The notes: generated from the letters alone by a model not told the origin. A stretch of DNA of 27,122 nucleotides from AWTP1-13 sp035258605 (GCA_035258605.1 DATFXD010000448.1:1-27122); one strand, 5' to 3'. Counted from the first letter of the stretch, positions 15,086 through 24,499 are shown. Numbers and translations are program-made.

Positions 15086-15865
15086 ATGACCAGACGAATT
15101 GGCACCGTAGTCCGATCACCGGCGGCTGACAAGCCGGCTTTCCTGCGCCCGTTGCGCCCGAGCCGCAATCTTACTGAAGAGATCATCGAGCGCATAGCCG
15201 GCGAAATCCGCAGCGGCCGGTTGGGGCCGGGCTCCAGGCTGCCGACCGAGCAGAAGTTGATGGATGCGCTGCGCGTCAGCCGCACGGTGATACGCGAAGC
15301 GGTGGCGGCATTGCGCGCCGAAGGCCTGGTCACCACGCGCCAAGGCTCAGGCGCGTTCGTGGCCGCCGATGGGCCCCGCGCCTTTCGCATCGACCCCGAC
15401 GGGCTCAGCTCGATCACCGATGTGCTCAACCTCATGGAGCTGCGCCTCGCCGTCGAGGTGGAATCCGCCAGCCTTGCCGCCGAGCGCGCCCGCAGCTGGC
15501 AGACCGCCGCCATCATGAAGGCACTGGCCGACATGGAGACCGCCATCGCCAGCGGCGACAGCGCCGTCAACGAGGATTTCGCCTTTCATCGGGCGATTGC
15601 CGATGCCACCCGCAACCCTCAATTCGTTGAGTTCCTGGCGTTCCTGGGCCAGCACGTGATCCCGCGGCACAGCATCCGCGCCGCACTTGCGACCGCGGCC
15701 GAGCGGCAGACCTATCTGGCGCGGCTGCTAAAGGAGCATCGCCGCATCGCCGATGCCATTCGCGGTCGCGACGGGGCGGAGGCGCGCCGGGCGATGCGCG
15801 CGCATCTGACCAAGAGCCTTGAGCGCTATCGCCTGCTGGCCGAGCGGGCGGGCGAGCCCGCCTGA
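15086..15865 (+). CDS. GntR family transcriptional regulator, FadR subfamily (FCD domain)
   Basis: This 259-residue DNA-binding regulator has a winged helix-turn-helix at about 29-95 (GRLGPGSRLPTEQKLMDALRVSRTVIREAVAALRAEGLV, then RQGSGAFV) and a C-terminal all-helical FCD ligand domain at about 112-245. The FCD metal-site pattern is visible as Asp164 and His168 in NEDFAFHRAI, then histidines in KEHRRI and MRAHL. FCD regulators typically sense organic or sugar acids and repress catabolic genes. The ATG at 15086 begins just after the operator-like palindrome and has no obvious Shine-Dalgarno, consistent with leaderless translation. An upstream in-frame ATG at 15035 would lie upstream of the proposed promoter. 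It is 36 bases before udh and divergent from dctP, both likely targets. Confidence 0.93.
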   Translation: MTRRIGTVVRSPAADKPAFLRPLRPSRNLTEEIIERIAGEIRSGRLGPGSRLPTEQKLMDALRVSRTVIREAVAALRAEGLVTTRQGSGAFVAADGPRAFRIDPDGLSSITDVLNLMELRLAVEVESASLAAERARSWQTAAIMKALADMETAIASGDSAVNEDFAFHRAIADATRNPQFVEFLAFLGQHVIPRHSIRAALATAAERQTYLARLLKEHRRIADAIRGRDGAEARRAMRAHLTKSLERYRLLAERAGEPA

Positions 15866-15901
15866 TGCGCAGCGCCGGCGAGCCAACCGAAAGGAGGTAC
15901 C

Positions 15902-16714
15902 ATGAAACGCGTTCTGTTGACCGGGGCCGCCGGCGACATCGGCCGGCGCCTGCGCCGGCTGCTGCCGCCGATCTATCCCGAGCTGCGGCTGAGCGACAGC
16001 CGCAAACCCGTCGATCTCGACCCCGCCGAGACGTTCGTGGCGGCCGAGCTCGGCAATCTGGCCGAGGTCGAACAGGCCGTGGATGGGGTCGACGGCATCA
16101 TCCATCTTGGCGGTCACTCGGTCGAAGGGTCCTGGGAGACCATTCTCAACGCCAACATCATCGGCTGCCGCAACCTGTTCGAGGCCGCGCGCCGCAAGGG
16201 CGTCAAGCGGGTGGTGTTCGCCTCATCGAACCACGCCGTCGGTTTCTATCCGCGCGTTGAGCGCATCGGCCCCGACGTAACCGTGCGTCCGGATACGCGC
16301 TACGGCCTGAGCAAGGCGTTCGGCGAGGCATTGGGCGCGCTCTACGCCGACAAGTACGGGTTGCGCGTGCTGTGCCTGCGCATCGGCAACCTCGGCGAGC
16401 AGCCGCTCGATCAGCGCCGGCTGGCGATCTGGCTCAGCCCTGAGGACCTGGTTGCGCTCATTCGGATCGGCCTCGAGCACCCCGAGCTCGAGTACGAGAT
16501 CTTCTACGGCGCCTCGCTCAACGAGCGTACCTGGTGGGACAACAGCCGCGCCTATGCCTATGGCTACCGTCCGAGCGGCAAGGCGGAGGATTTCCGCGAG
16601 CAGGCGATGGCGCAAGAGGCCAAGCGCGCCCCCGATCCGGTTGGTGACTACTACCAGGGCGGCAGCTTCTGCAGCCAAGAATTCAGCGGCGATGCGCGCA
16701 AAGTCTGGCGCTGA
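15902..16714 (+). CDS. udh: Uronate dehydrogenase (NAD-dependent, extended SDR family)
   Basis: This 270-residue cytoplasmic enzyme oxidises uronates such as galacturonate or glucuronate to aldarolactones. It has the NAD-binding TGAAGDIG at 7-14, the FASSNHAVGFYPR segment at 106-118, the active-site Tyr134 and Lys138 in YGLSKAFGEAL, RIGNLG, IWLSPEDL and the C-terminal YGASLNERTWWDN stretch. All are typical of uronate dehydrogenases. Length fits the family, which runs to about 265. The ATG at 15902 follows AAAGGAGGT, a near-perfect ribosome-binding site. It lies in an operon after the GntR regulator and nine bases before the 2-hydroxyacid dehydrogenase. General NAD-dependent epimerase annotation is the alternative, but the NHAVGF and WWDN motifs favour Udh. 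Confidence 0.88.
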   Translation: MKRVLLTGAAGDIGRRLRRLLPPIYPELRLSDSRKPVDLDPAETFVAAELGNLAEVEQAVDGVDGIIHLGGHSVEGSWETILNANIIGCRNLFEAARRKGVKRVVFASSNHAVGFYPRVERIGPDVTVRPDTRYGLSKAFGEALGALYADKYGLRVLCLRIGNLGEQPLDQRRLAIWLSPEDLVALIRIGLEHPELEYEIFYGASLNERTWWDNSRAYAYGYRPSGKAEDFREQAMAQEAKRAPDPVGDYYQGGSFCSQEFSGDARKVWR

Positions 16715-16723
16715 GGCAGGGCA

Positions 16724-17725
16724 ATGACGGTGCCGCGCCTCCTCATCACGCACACACCCGAGATGTGCCGCAACTACTTTGGCGAGCGGGCGCTTGGCTC
16801 CCTGCGCGCCTTGGGCGAGGTCGTCCTCAATGGCGCCCCCGAGCCGCTCGACGACAAAACCTTGATCGCGGCGGCCCAGGGCTGCCAAATCATCGTCGCC
16901 GACCGCGCCACCGCCTGTGGCGCGGACGTGCTGGCGGCCTTGCCCGAGCTGATCGCGGTGTGCCGCGTCGCCGTCGACATCCGCAATATCGACGTTGCCG
17001 CCGCCAGCGATTTGGGCGTGCTCGTCACCCACGCCGACCGCAGCTGGCTCGCCGCGGTCAGCGAACTGGTGATCGGCCTCATGATCGACGCCGGGCGCGG
17101 CATCTCCCGCGCCAACCTCGCCTACAAGGGCGGGCACCGGCCCGAGCCGCGGCTCGGCCGGCAGCTTGCCGGCGCCACCGCCGGCATCATTGGCTATGGC
17201 CCGCTCGGCCGCACGGTGGCGGAGCTGGCGCTGGCGTTCGGTATGCACGTCCTCGTCACCGATCCCTACGTCACCGTCGAGCACGATCTGATCGAACAGG
17301 TTGACTTTGACCAGCTCCTGCGCCGCGCCGATTACGTGCTGCCGCTGGCCGTGGCGACCCCGGAAACCGAGAACCTGATCGATCGCCGGGCGCTGCGGCT
17401 GATGCGGCCCGATGGCCTGCTGATCAACCTGTCGCGCGGCAATCTGATCGACGAGGCGGCGCTGACCGAGGCCCTCGACGAGCACAGGATTGCCGGCGCC
17501 GCCATGGACGTGGGCCGTGCCCCCGATCAGATGCCATCGCCAGCGCTGGCGCAACGCGCCGACGTGGTGGCGACCCCGCACATCGGCGGCTTGACCTTGC
17601 CGGCGATCGAGGGACAGGCGCTGGAAAGCGTCGAGCAGGTCGCAACAATCCTGCGTGGCGAGGCGCCGAACGGGTCGGTCAACGCCGCCACGGCGTCGCG
17701 GCTGGCGCGCCTCACCACCCCCTGA
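16724..17725 (+). CDS. D-isomer-specific 2-hydroxyacid dehydrogenase family protein
   Basis: This 333-residue NAD(P)-dependent oxidoreductase has the Rossmann motif GYGPLG at 157-162 with Asp180 as the likely ribose-binding acid, LSRGNLID with Arg238, and TPHIGG with His286. The third catalytic residue of the family, a Glu about 23 positions before the His (as in DVFxxEP), is not seen. The sequence there reads DVGRAPDQMP, leaving Asp268 as the nearest acid. The start follows GGCAGGG closely and lies nine bases after udh, so the two are co-expressed. A role in interconverting a 2-oxo acid and a 2-hydroxy acid derived from sugar acids fits the context. The exact substrate is unknown. Confidence 0.85.
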   Translation: MTVPRLLITHTPEMCRNYFGERALGSLRALGEVVLNGAPEPLDDKTLIAAAQGCQIIVADRATACGADVLAALPELIAVCRVAVDIRNIDVAAASDLGVLVTHADRSWLAAVSELVIGLMIDAGRGISRANLAYKGGHRPEPRLGRQLAGATAGIIGYGPLGRTVAELALAFGMHVLVTDPYVTVEHDLIEQVDFDQLLRRADYVLPLAVATPETENLIDRRALRLMRPDGLLINLSRGNLIDEAALTEALDEHRIAGAAMDVGRAPDQMPSPALAQRADVVATPHIGGLTLPAIEGQALESVEQVATILRGEAPNGSVNAATASRLARLTTP

Positions 17726-17742
17726 GCTGGGAATGCCCATGA

Positions 17743-18014
17743 TGCGGATCGCCGAGGCTCGAAGCGGAGCTGTCGCAACCCTTCGGCGGGTCGTTTATGG
17801 AAACGGCGATGCGCGCCAGCTGTCTGGTCGAGGTCATCCGCTGTTGGAATTCGACCGCTCGGAACATCCCTTCCGCCAGGCGGTACTGACGCCGCCGATC
17901 GAGCACCTGGCGGGGGTGGTCGCCATTCCGGCAGCGCCCGGGCTCAGCATCGAGGTCGACCGCGCCAGCATCGAGCGCTTCACGACCGGCGATCGGTGCG
18001 GAGAAGCGCGCTGA
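17743..18014 (+). pseudogene. C-terminal remnant of an enolase-superfamily (mandelate racemase/muconate lactonizing type) gene
   Basis: Two frames together give the end of an enolase-superfamily protein. The frame through 17758-17843 reads LEAELSQPFGGSFMETAMRASCLVEVI. After a frame change near 17830-17845 a second frame reads HPLLEFDRSEHPFRQAVLTPPIE, then GVVAIPAAPGLSIEVDRASIERF, and stops at 18014. The EFDRSENPFR and PGLGIEVD patterns are typical of the C-terminus of mandelate racemase/muconate lactonizing enzymes, many of which dehydrate sugar acids. About 300 N-terminal residues are missing, so this is a broken fragment. It directly follows the 2-hydroxyacid dehydrogenase and was probably part of the same sugar-acid operon before a deletion. 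The assignment rests on remembered family patterns. Confidence 0.68.
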
Positions 18015-18315
18015 GGACAGGGTTGCCGACCACCGCGAGCGGCACGGCGCCGGGCCGGTTGGCTGGCGCGTTTGGGTGCGGCGCGTCGGCGCTCCCCACC
18101 CGCGCCCGGTGCCAGCGCTGATCGGCGAGCCTGGTCGGCGGCCGCAAAGGGTTGTAGAGCATCAAGGGGGAGCAGCGGGCCGCCAAGCCGACCCAGCGCC
18201 GGCCGCGCGCCATGCGGGTTAGGCCGGCAACTGGGTTCTTTGTTCCCGCCGGCTTTACATAGTACAGTCGGGGCAAGGACGGACAAACAAGCGACTGCAA
18301 AGGAGGAAATGACCG
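18015..18315. other. 301-base intergenic region ahead of the sugar ABC operon
   Basis: It lies between the decayed enolase-family gene and the binding-protein gene. Base composition drops near 18235-18310, where a promoter-like pair and a strong AAAGGAGGA ribosome-binding site occur. The rest shows no supported gene. On the - strand a frame stays open but runs antisense through the whole binding-protein gene and is a coding shadow there. Confidence 0.5.
18240..18268 (+). promoter_or_regulatory. Putative sigma-70 promoter for the sugar ABC importer
   Basis: TTGTTC (18240-18245) and TACAGT (18263-18268, four of six consensus bases) are spaced by 17 bases and lie about 48 bases upstream of the start codon, with the ribosome-binding site in between. 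The -35 box is weak (three of six). Confidence 0.4.
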
Positions 18316-19632
18316 ATGACGAAAGTGACGCGCCGCCGGTTCGTGCAAGGCTCGACGGCACTTGCCACGGCAGGCGGCATGGCCAGCATCCTGGCGACTC
18401 GGACGCCGCCGGCCTACGCGCAAGCCACCACGGTGCACTGGCTGCGCTGGAACGATTTCGTGCCGGCGACCGACCAACTGCTGCGCAAGGAGCTGCTGCC
18501 AGAGGGCGAAAAGGCGCTGGGCATCAAGATCAATTTCGAGACGGTCAATGCCAACGATTTGCAGCCCCGGATCACATCGGCCGTTCAGTCGGGCGCCGGC
18601 CCCGACCTCATCATGCTCAACAACAATCATCCCCAGCTTTATGCGGAAAGCGTGGTGGATATGTCGGACCTGGTGGCCGAGCTCGCCAAGGCCGAGGGCA
18701 ACCACTATCCGCTGGTCAAGGCCAACTCCAATGATGGCAGCAAGTGGCTGTCGATGCCCTGGGCGATCATCGGCGGCATGATTGCCTACCGCAAATCCTG
18801 GTTCGAGGAAGTTGGCGCCGCGACCTTCCCAGATACCTGGGAGCAGTATCGCGAGGTCGGCAAAAAGCTGAAACAAAAAGGCCGACCGATCGGACAGACC
18901 TTGGGTCACACCTTCGGCGACGCGCCGACCTTTGCCTATCCTTACCTGTGGTCGTGGGGCGGCAAGGAGGTGGAGGCCGACGGCAAGACCGTCACCATCA
19001 ACAGCCCCGGCAGCATCGAATCGGTCAAGTTCATGACCGGCTTCTGGAAGGACGCCCACGACGAAGGCGGCCTCGCCTGGGACGACACCAACAACAATCG
19101 CGCCTTCCTGTCGCAGACCATTGCCGCCACCCTCAACGGCGCCTCGATCTATATCGAATCGCTGCGCAACCCCGACAAGTACATCAGCGAGAAGGGCGCA
19201 CAGCTGAAGACCGATATTCAGCACGCACCGTTGCCGAAGGGGCCGGCGGGTCAGTTCTCCATGCACACCTACCACAGCCACGTGCTGCCGAGTTATTCCA
19301 AGAATCAAAAGGCGGCCAAGGAATTCCTGAAGTGGGCGCATTCCAAGCCGATCTACGAGAAGTGGTTCGTCTCGCAAAAGGGCTTTGCCACCCCGACCAC
19401 GCCGGAGTGGGAAAAGCACAAGCTTTGGGATGAAGATCCGGTGATGGCGCCCTACAAGGTCGCCGGCAAGCTCGGTCTCACCCCCGGCCACGCCGGCCCC
19501 TCCAGCAAAAAAGCCGGTGAGGTGCTGTCCAAGTACATCATCGTCGACATGTACGCCAAAGCGGTGCAGGGCATGCCGGCCGAAGACGCGGTGAAGTGGG
19601 CGGAAGGGGAGCTCAAGAAGGTTTACGGCTAA
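18316..19632 (+). CDS. Extracellular sugar-binding protein of an ABC importer (family 1)
   Basis: This is a 438-residue periplasmic solute-binding protein. The start contains TRRRFVQGS, a Tat-type twin-arginine signal, with the signal ending AYA before QATTVHWLRWNDF. Features of family 1 sugar-binding proteins are GAGPDLIMLNNNHPQLYAES, MPWAIIGGMIAYRKSWFEEVGA, FPDTWEQYREVGKKLK and the WSWGGKEVEADGKTVTINSP segment. The start at 18316 follows AGGAGG by about nine bases. A nearby out-of-frame ATG at 18309 was rejected. It is the first gene of a complete importer, followed by a perfect 10-base-pair stem-loop and two permeases. Proximity to uronate dehydrogenase suggests a uronide or other sugar ligand, by inference. 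Confidence 0.94.
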   Translation: MTKVTRRRFVQGSTALATAGGMASILATRTPPAYAQATTVHWLRWNDFVPATDQLLRKELLPEGEKALGIKINFETVNANDLQPRITSAVQSGAGPDLIMLNNNHPQLYAESVVDMSDLVAELAKAEGNHYPLVKANSNDGSKWLSMPWAIIGGMIAYRKSWFEEVGAATFPDTWEQYREVGKKLKQKGRPIGQTLGHTFGDAPTFAYPYLWSWGGKEVEADGKTVTINSPGSIESVKFMTGFWKDAHDEGGLAWDDTNNNRAFLSQTIAATLNGASIYIESLRNPDKYISEKGAQLKTDIQHAPLPKGPAGQFSMHTYHSHVLPSYSKNQKAAKEFLKWAHSKPIYEKWFVSQKGFATPTTPEWEKHKLWDEDPVMAPYKVAGKLGLTPGHAGPSSKKAGEVLSKYIIVDMYAKAVQGMPAEDAVKWAEGELKKVYG

Positions 19633-19647
19633 CAACGAGGCCGTCTG

Positions 19648-19672
19648 GCTGCGGCCGCACGCCGGCCGCAGC
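19648..19672 (+). promoter_or_regulatory. Strong intercistronic stem-loop after the sugar-binding-protein gene
   Basis: GCTGCGGCCG (19648-19657) and CGGCCGCAGC (19663-19672) form a perfect 10-base-pair stem with a five-base loop, 15 bases after the stop codon. No T-run follows, so it is more likely an mRNA-stabilising hairpin or attenuator than a full terminator. The position mirrors the palindrome in the Liv operon. Confidence 0.6.
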
Positions 19673-19736
19673 TCGGGCAACCCGCCCTCGCCGCGTCAGG
19701 CCAACGGCGAAGGGCCTAGGCGAAAGGAATGGCTCG

Positions 19737-20666
19737 ATGGCAGTCGAGGCAATCACCACTTACACGACCCCCCCGCCGCCGCGACGGCACCGGTTCCTGG
19801 AAGACGAACGCTGGCTGGCGTTCATGCTGCTGGTGCCGACCGTCGTCCTGCTCGGACTGTTCATCGCCTATCCATTCGTGCGCGGCATTCAGCTGTCGGT
19901 CACCAACGCCCGCGTCGGCGTCCCCGGCGACTTCGTCGGCTTTGCCAACTACTACAAGATCTGGAACGACTCGATCTTCCGGACCGCGGTCTACAACACC
20001 TTCCTCTACACCGCCGTTACCACCGTCTTCAAACTGGGGCTCGGGTTGTGGCTGGCGATCCTGCTCAACCGCGATTTCCGCGCCAAGGCGTTCACCCGCG
20101 CCTTCATCCTGCTGCCGTTTATCATCCCCACCGTGCTGTCGACATTTGCCTGGCGCTGGATGTTCGACCCAACCTTCAGCGTCATCAACTGGACGCTTTA
20201 TCATTTGGGTGTCATCACCGGCCGCATCAACTGGCTGGGCGATCCCGATCTCGCCATGATTTCGATCATCGTGGTCAACATCTGGCGCGGCGTGCCGTTC
20301 TTTGCCATCAGCCTGCTGGCGGGGTTGCAGACCATCAGTCCCGAGCTCAATGAAGCGGCGGCGATCGACGGCGCCAAGCCGTGGCATCGCTTCTGGCACA
20401 TCACTTGGCCGCTGCTGCTGCCGGTGACCATGGTGGTGGTGCTGTTCTCGGTGATCCAGACCTTGGCCGATTTCCAAATCGTCTACGTCATGACCGGCGG
20501 CGGGCCGGCCAACGCCACGCATCTGTTCGCGACCTATGCCTATCAGATCGGCGTCGGCACCGGGCTGTTGAGCGAGGGCGCGGCGATCTCGCTCGCCATG
20601 TTCCCGGTACTGCTGCTCATCGTCGTCGTACAGCTGCTCTACATTCGTCGCGTGGAGACCCGTTAA
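19737..20666 (+). CDS. Sugar ABC transporter permease (MalF/UgpA type)
   Basis: This 309-residue inner-membrane protein has about six transmembrane segments after a Pro-rich cytoplasmic N-terminus (TTPPPPRRHRF). The binding-protein-dependent permease EAA loop is clear: LNEAAAIDGAKPWHRFWHITWPLLLP, and FQIVYVMTGGGPANATH is a MalF-class hallmark. The ATG at 19737 follows AAAGGA by eight bases. An ATG at 19729 is in another frame. It is co-transcribed with the binding protein upstream and the second permease, which starts after only three bases, so the two permeases are expected to form the heterodimeric channel. Confidence 0.95.
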   Translation: MAVEAITTYTTPPPPRRHRFLEDERWLAFMLLVPTVVLLGLFIAYPFVRGIQLSVTNARVGVPGDFVGFANYYKIWNDSIFRTAVYNTFLYTAVTTVFKLGLGLWLAILLNRDFRAKAFTRAFILLPFIIPTVLSTFAWRWMFDPTFSVINWTLYHLGVITGRINWLGDPDLAMISIIVVNIWRGVPFFAISLLAGLQTISPELNEAAAIDGAKPWHRFWHITWPLLLPVTMVVVLFSVIQTLADFQIVYVMTGGGPANATHLFATYAYQIGVGTGLLSEGAAISLAMFPVLLLIVVVQLLYIRRVETR

Positions 20667-20669
20667 GCC

Positions 20670-21521
20670 ATGATCGAAGGCGCCAAGTGGAGAAAGTGGG
20701 TGTTCTTCTACCTGCCCATGGCTTTCTTCCTATTGTTCCTGCTGTTCCCGTTCTACTGGATGATCATCACCAGCTTTCGGCCGGATGGTGAACTGTACCG
20801 GCCCTGGAACGCGGTGAACTACAATCCGTTCTGGACCACCAAGCCGACCTTGGAGCACGTCAAGTATCTGTTCGAGGAGACGCTGTTCTCGGCCTGGCTA
20901 TGGAATACGACCTTCATCGCCCTGGTCTCGACGGCGATCTCGCTCATCTGTGGGGTGTTTGCCGGCTACGCCCTGTCGCGCCTGAACTTTCCGTTTGCCG
21001 GCGGGCTCGGTACCGGCATCTTCATCACCTATCTGGTGCCGCAGACCTTGCTGTTCATCCCGCTGGCCGAGATCATCCGCAACTACAATCTGGGCGACAC
21101 CCCCTGGTCGCTGATCCTCACCTATCCGACCTTTCTCATTCCGTTCTGTACCTGGCTGATGATGGGCTACTTCAAGGCGGTGCCGAAGGAGCTCGAGGAA
21201 TGCGCCCGCATCGACGGCGCCTCGCGCTGGCAGGCCATGCTCTACATCATCATCCCGGTGGCGATTCCCGGCATCCTGTCGGCGGGCATCTTTGCCTTCA
21301 CCTTGTCCTGGAACGAGTTCATCTACGCGCTGGTGTTCCTGTCCTCGCCGGCGCAGAAGACCGTACCGGTCGGCGTGACGTCGGAGCTGATCCGCGGCGA
21401 TGTGTTCTTTTGGGGACCGCTAATGGCAGGGGCGCTGCTGGGCTCGATCCCGGTGGCGGTGGTCTATTCCTTCTTCGTGGAACATTACGTGTCGGGCCTG
21501 ACCGGCTCGGTCAAGGGCTGA
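20670..21521 (+). CDS. Sugar ABC transporter permease (MalG/UgpE type)
   Basis: This 283-residue inner-membrane protein has six predicted transmembrane segments. The N-terminal FPFYWMIITSFRPDGEL, the EAA-type loop LEECARIDGASRWQAMLYIIIPVAIPGI and the C-terminal LSWNEFIYALVFLSS are typical of MalG-class permeases. The start codon is three bases after the MalF-type stop, so translation is probably coupled. A 62-base gap separates it from the ATPase gene. It completes the membrane channel with the preceding permease and contacts the ATPase through the EAA loop. Confidence 0.95.
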   Translation: MIEGAKWRKWVFFYLPMAFFLLFLLFPFYWMIITSFRPDGELYRPWNAVNYNPFWTTKPTLEHVKYLFEETLFSAWLWNTTFIALVSTAISLICGVFAGYALSRLNFPFAGGLGTGIFITYLVPQTLLFIPLAEIIRNYNLGDTPWSLILTYPTFLIPFCTWLMMGYFKAVPKELEECARIDGASRWQAMLYIIIPVAIPGILSAGIFAFTLSWNEFIYALVFLSSPAQKTVPVGVTSELIRGDVFFWGPLMAGALLGSIPVAVVYSFFVEHYVSGLTGSVKG

Positions 21522-21583
21522 CAAGGGACGGCGCCGCGGCTGGCCAAGACGGCGCGCAATCAATGGGAGGCGGATGAGAGCGA

Positions 21584-22675
<1,092 letters not shown>

Positions 22676-22685
22676 CGGCGGCGCT

Positions 22686-23780
22686 TCAGTTGGCAAACCG
22701 GAACAGCATGACGTCGCCGTCCTTGACGACGTAGTCCTTGCCCTCGAGGCGCATCTTGCCGGCCTCCTTGGCGCCAAGCTCGCCACCGGCAGCCACGTAG
22801 TCGTCGAAGGCGATGGTTTCGGCGCGGATGAAGCCCTTCTCGAAATCGGTATGGATGCTGCCGGCGGCGCGCGGCGCCTTGGTGCCGGCTTGCACGGTCC
22901 AGGCACGCGCCTCCTTGGGACCGGCGGTAAAAAAGGTAATGAGGTCGAGCAGCCGGTACCCCTCGCGGATCAGCTGGTTGAGGCCCGGCTCCGCCAGGCC
23001 CAGATGCTCGAGATATTCCTGCCGCTCCTTCGGATTGAGGCTGGCGAGCTCGGCTTCGATCTTGGCGCAAATCACCACCGCGCCTGCCGCTTCCGCCTTG
23101 GCCCGCGCCAGCACCTGATCGGATAGCGCGTTGCCGCCGATCGCGGCCTCATCGACGTTGGCCACGTACAGCACCGGCTTGGCGGTCAGCAATTGCAGCT
23201 GGCCGAAGCCGCGCTCCTCCTCCGGGGCAAGCTTAGCGAACCGCGCCGGCTGGCCCTCGCGCACCAGCGCCAGTGCCTTGTCGATCAGGCCGAGCTGCTG
23301 CCTGGCATCCTTGTCGCCGGACTTGGCCTTTTTGTCCAACGGCTCGCGTCGCCTTTCCAGGCTATCAAGGTCGGCCAGCATCAACTCGGTCTCGACGGTA
23401 TCGGCATCGGCAATTGGATCGATGCGGCCCTCGACGTGACCGACGTCGGGATCCTCAAAACAGCGCAGCACGTAGGCAACCGCGTCGACCTCGCGAATGT
23501 GCGAAAGAAACTGGTTGCCGAGGCCCTCGCCCTTCGACGCCCCGCGCACCAGGCCGGCGATATCGACGAACGTGAGCCGCGTCGGAATGGTGGCTGCCGA
23601 CCTGGCGATGCCGGCAAGCCGGTCGAGGCGCTGATCGGGCACCCCGACCTCGCCGACGTTGGGGGCGATGGTCGAGAAGGGATAGTTCGCCGCCTCGGCT
23701 GCCGCGGTCTGCGTCAAGGCATTAAACAGCGTCGATTTGCCAACATTGGGCAGGCCGACGATACCGCACTTGAAGCCCAT
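22686..23780 (-). CDS. ychF: Redox-regulated ATPase YchF (OLA1 family)
   Basis: This 364-residue Obg-family P-loop protein has GLPNVGKST at 9-17, NYPFSTI at 33-38, DIAGLVRGASKGEGLG at 73-88 and NVDE at about 210. The last replaces the usual NKxD, which is why YchF prefers ATP to GTP. The C-terminal TGS domain follows (DLITFFTAG, RAWTVQAGTKAPRAAG, IHTDFEKGFIRAE and the terminal GDVMLFRFAN). It associates with ribosomes and stress responses. The start at 23780 is 14 bases after pth. The open frame extends far upstream as a shadow of pth. It is the last gene of the rplY-pth-ychF cluster, a common arrangement. Confidence 0.97.
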   Translation of the reverse strand: MGFKCGIVGLPNVGKSTLFNALTQTAAAEAANYPFSTIAPNVGEVGVPDQRLDRLAGIARSAATIPTRLTFVDIAGLVRGASKGEGLGNQFLSHIREVDAVAYVLRCFEDPDVGHVEGRIDPIADADTVETELMLADLDSLERRREPLDKKAKSGDKDARQQLGLIDKALALVREGQPARFAKLAPEEERGFGQLQLLTAKPVLYVANVDEAAIGGNALSDQVLARAKAEAAGAVVICAKIEAELASLNPKERQEYLEHLGLAEPGLNQLIREGYRLLDLITFFTAGPKEARAWTVQAGTKAPRAAGSIHTDFEKGFIRAETIAFDDYVAAGGELGAKEAGKMRLEGKDYVVKDGDVMLFRFAN

Positions 23781-23794
23781 GGCGATCAATCCGT

Positions 23795-24499
23795 TTACCC
23801 GCGGCCCTTGAGCCAGCGCTTGAGATGCTCGGCGAGGCCGCCGATCGGCGTGCCCGGCCGGGGTGCCGCCGCGGACGCGGCGGGCCTGGCGTGGTGCTCG
23901 GCTGCGGGCTCCGGCGCCGCCGAGCCGCCGCCCTTGCCGGTGGTGCGCGCCACGTCGGTGAGAAAGCGGGCGGGATCGCCGGCAGCCAGGCGACCGGCCG
24001 CATCGGCCATGGCGTCGAGCAGGGGCTCGAGCCAGGCGGCATCGGCCTTGGCGAAGTCGTGCAGCACGTAACCGGTGACCAATTCCTTGGCCCCGGGATG
24101 GCCGATGCCGACGCGCACCCGGCCATAATCGTTGCCGATGTGGGCGGTGATCGACCTCAGGCCGTTGTGCCCGGCATTGCCACCACCGGTCTTGACCCGC
24201 AGCTTGCCGGGCGCCAGGTCGAGTTCGTCGTGGAAGACGAAAATATCGGCGTCGGTCAGCTTCAGAAAGCGCCGCGCATCCTCGACCGAGCGGCCGCTGT
24301 CGTTCATGTAGGTTTGCGGCTTCAGCAGCAGCACCCGGTGGCCGGCGATGGTGCCGTCGCTGGTGAGGCCAGAAAAGCGCTTCTTCCACGGCCCGAGGTG
24401 GTGGCGGGCGGCAATGCGTTCGACCGCCATGAAGCCGACGTTATGGCGATGGCGGGCGTAGGCCTTGCCGGGGTTGCCGAGGCCGACAAGCAGCTTCAT
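23795..24499 (-). CDS. pth: Peptidyl-tRNA hydrolase
   Basis: This 234-residue enzyme releases tRNA from prematurely dropped peptidyl-tRNA. The opening LLVGLGNPG with Asn9, the catalytic His19 in RHNVGF, Asn66 in TYMNDSG, Asp91 in FHDELD and Asn112 in GHNGLRS are all present. After residue about 190 there is an Ala/Pro/Gly-rich tail of roughly 45 residues ending in a basic LKRWLKGRG, longer than the E. coli enzyme (194 residues) but common in alphaproteobacteria. It lies 45 bases after rplY and 14 bases before ychF. Confidence 0.97.
   Translation of the reverse strand: MKLLVGLGNPGKAYARHRHNVGFMAVERIAARHHLGPWKKRFSGLTSDGTIAGHRVLLLKPQTYMNDSGRSVEDARRFLKLTDADIFVFHDELDLAPGKLRVKTGGGNAGHNGLRSITAHIGNDYGRVRVGIGHPGAKELVTGYVLHDFAKADAAWLEPLLDAMADAAGRLAAGDPARFLTDVARTTGKGGGSAAPEPAAEHHARPAASAAAPRPGTPIGGLAEHLKRWLKGRG

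Noticed and set aside
17980..19680. A 566-codon - strand open frame
   Set aside because: It is antisense to the sugar-binding protein for most of its length; the remainder in 17980-18250 has no recognisable motif or ribosome-binding site.
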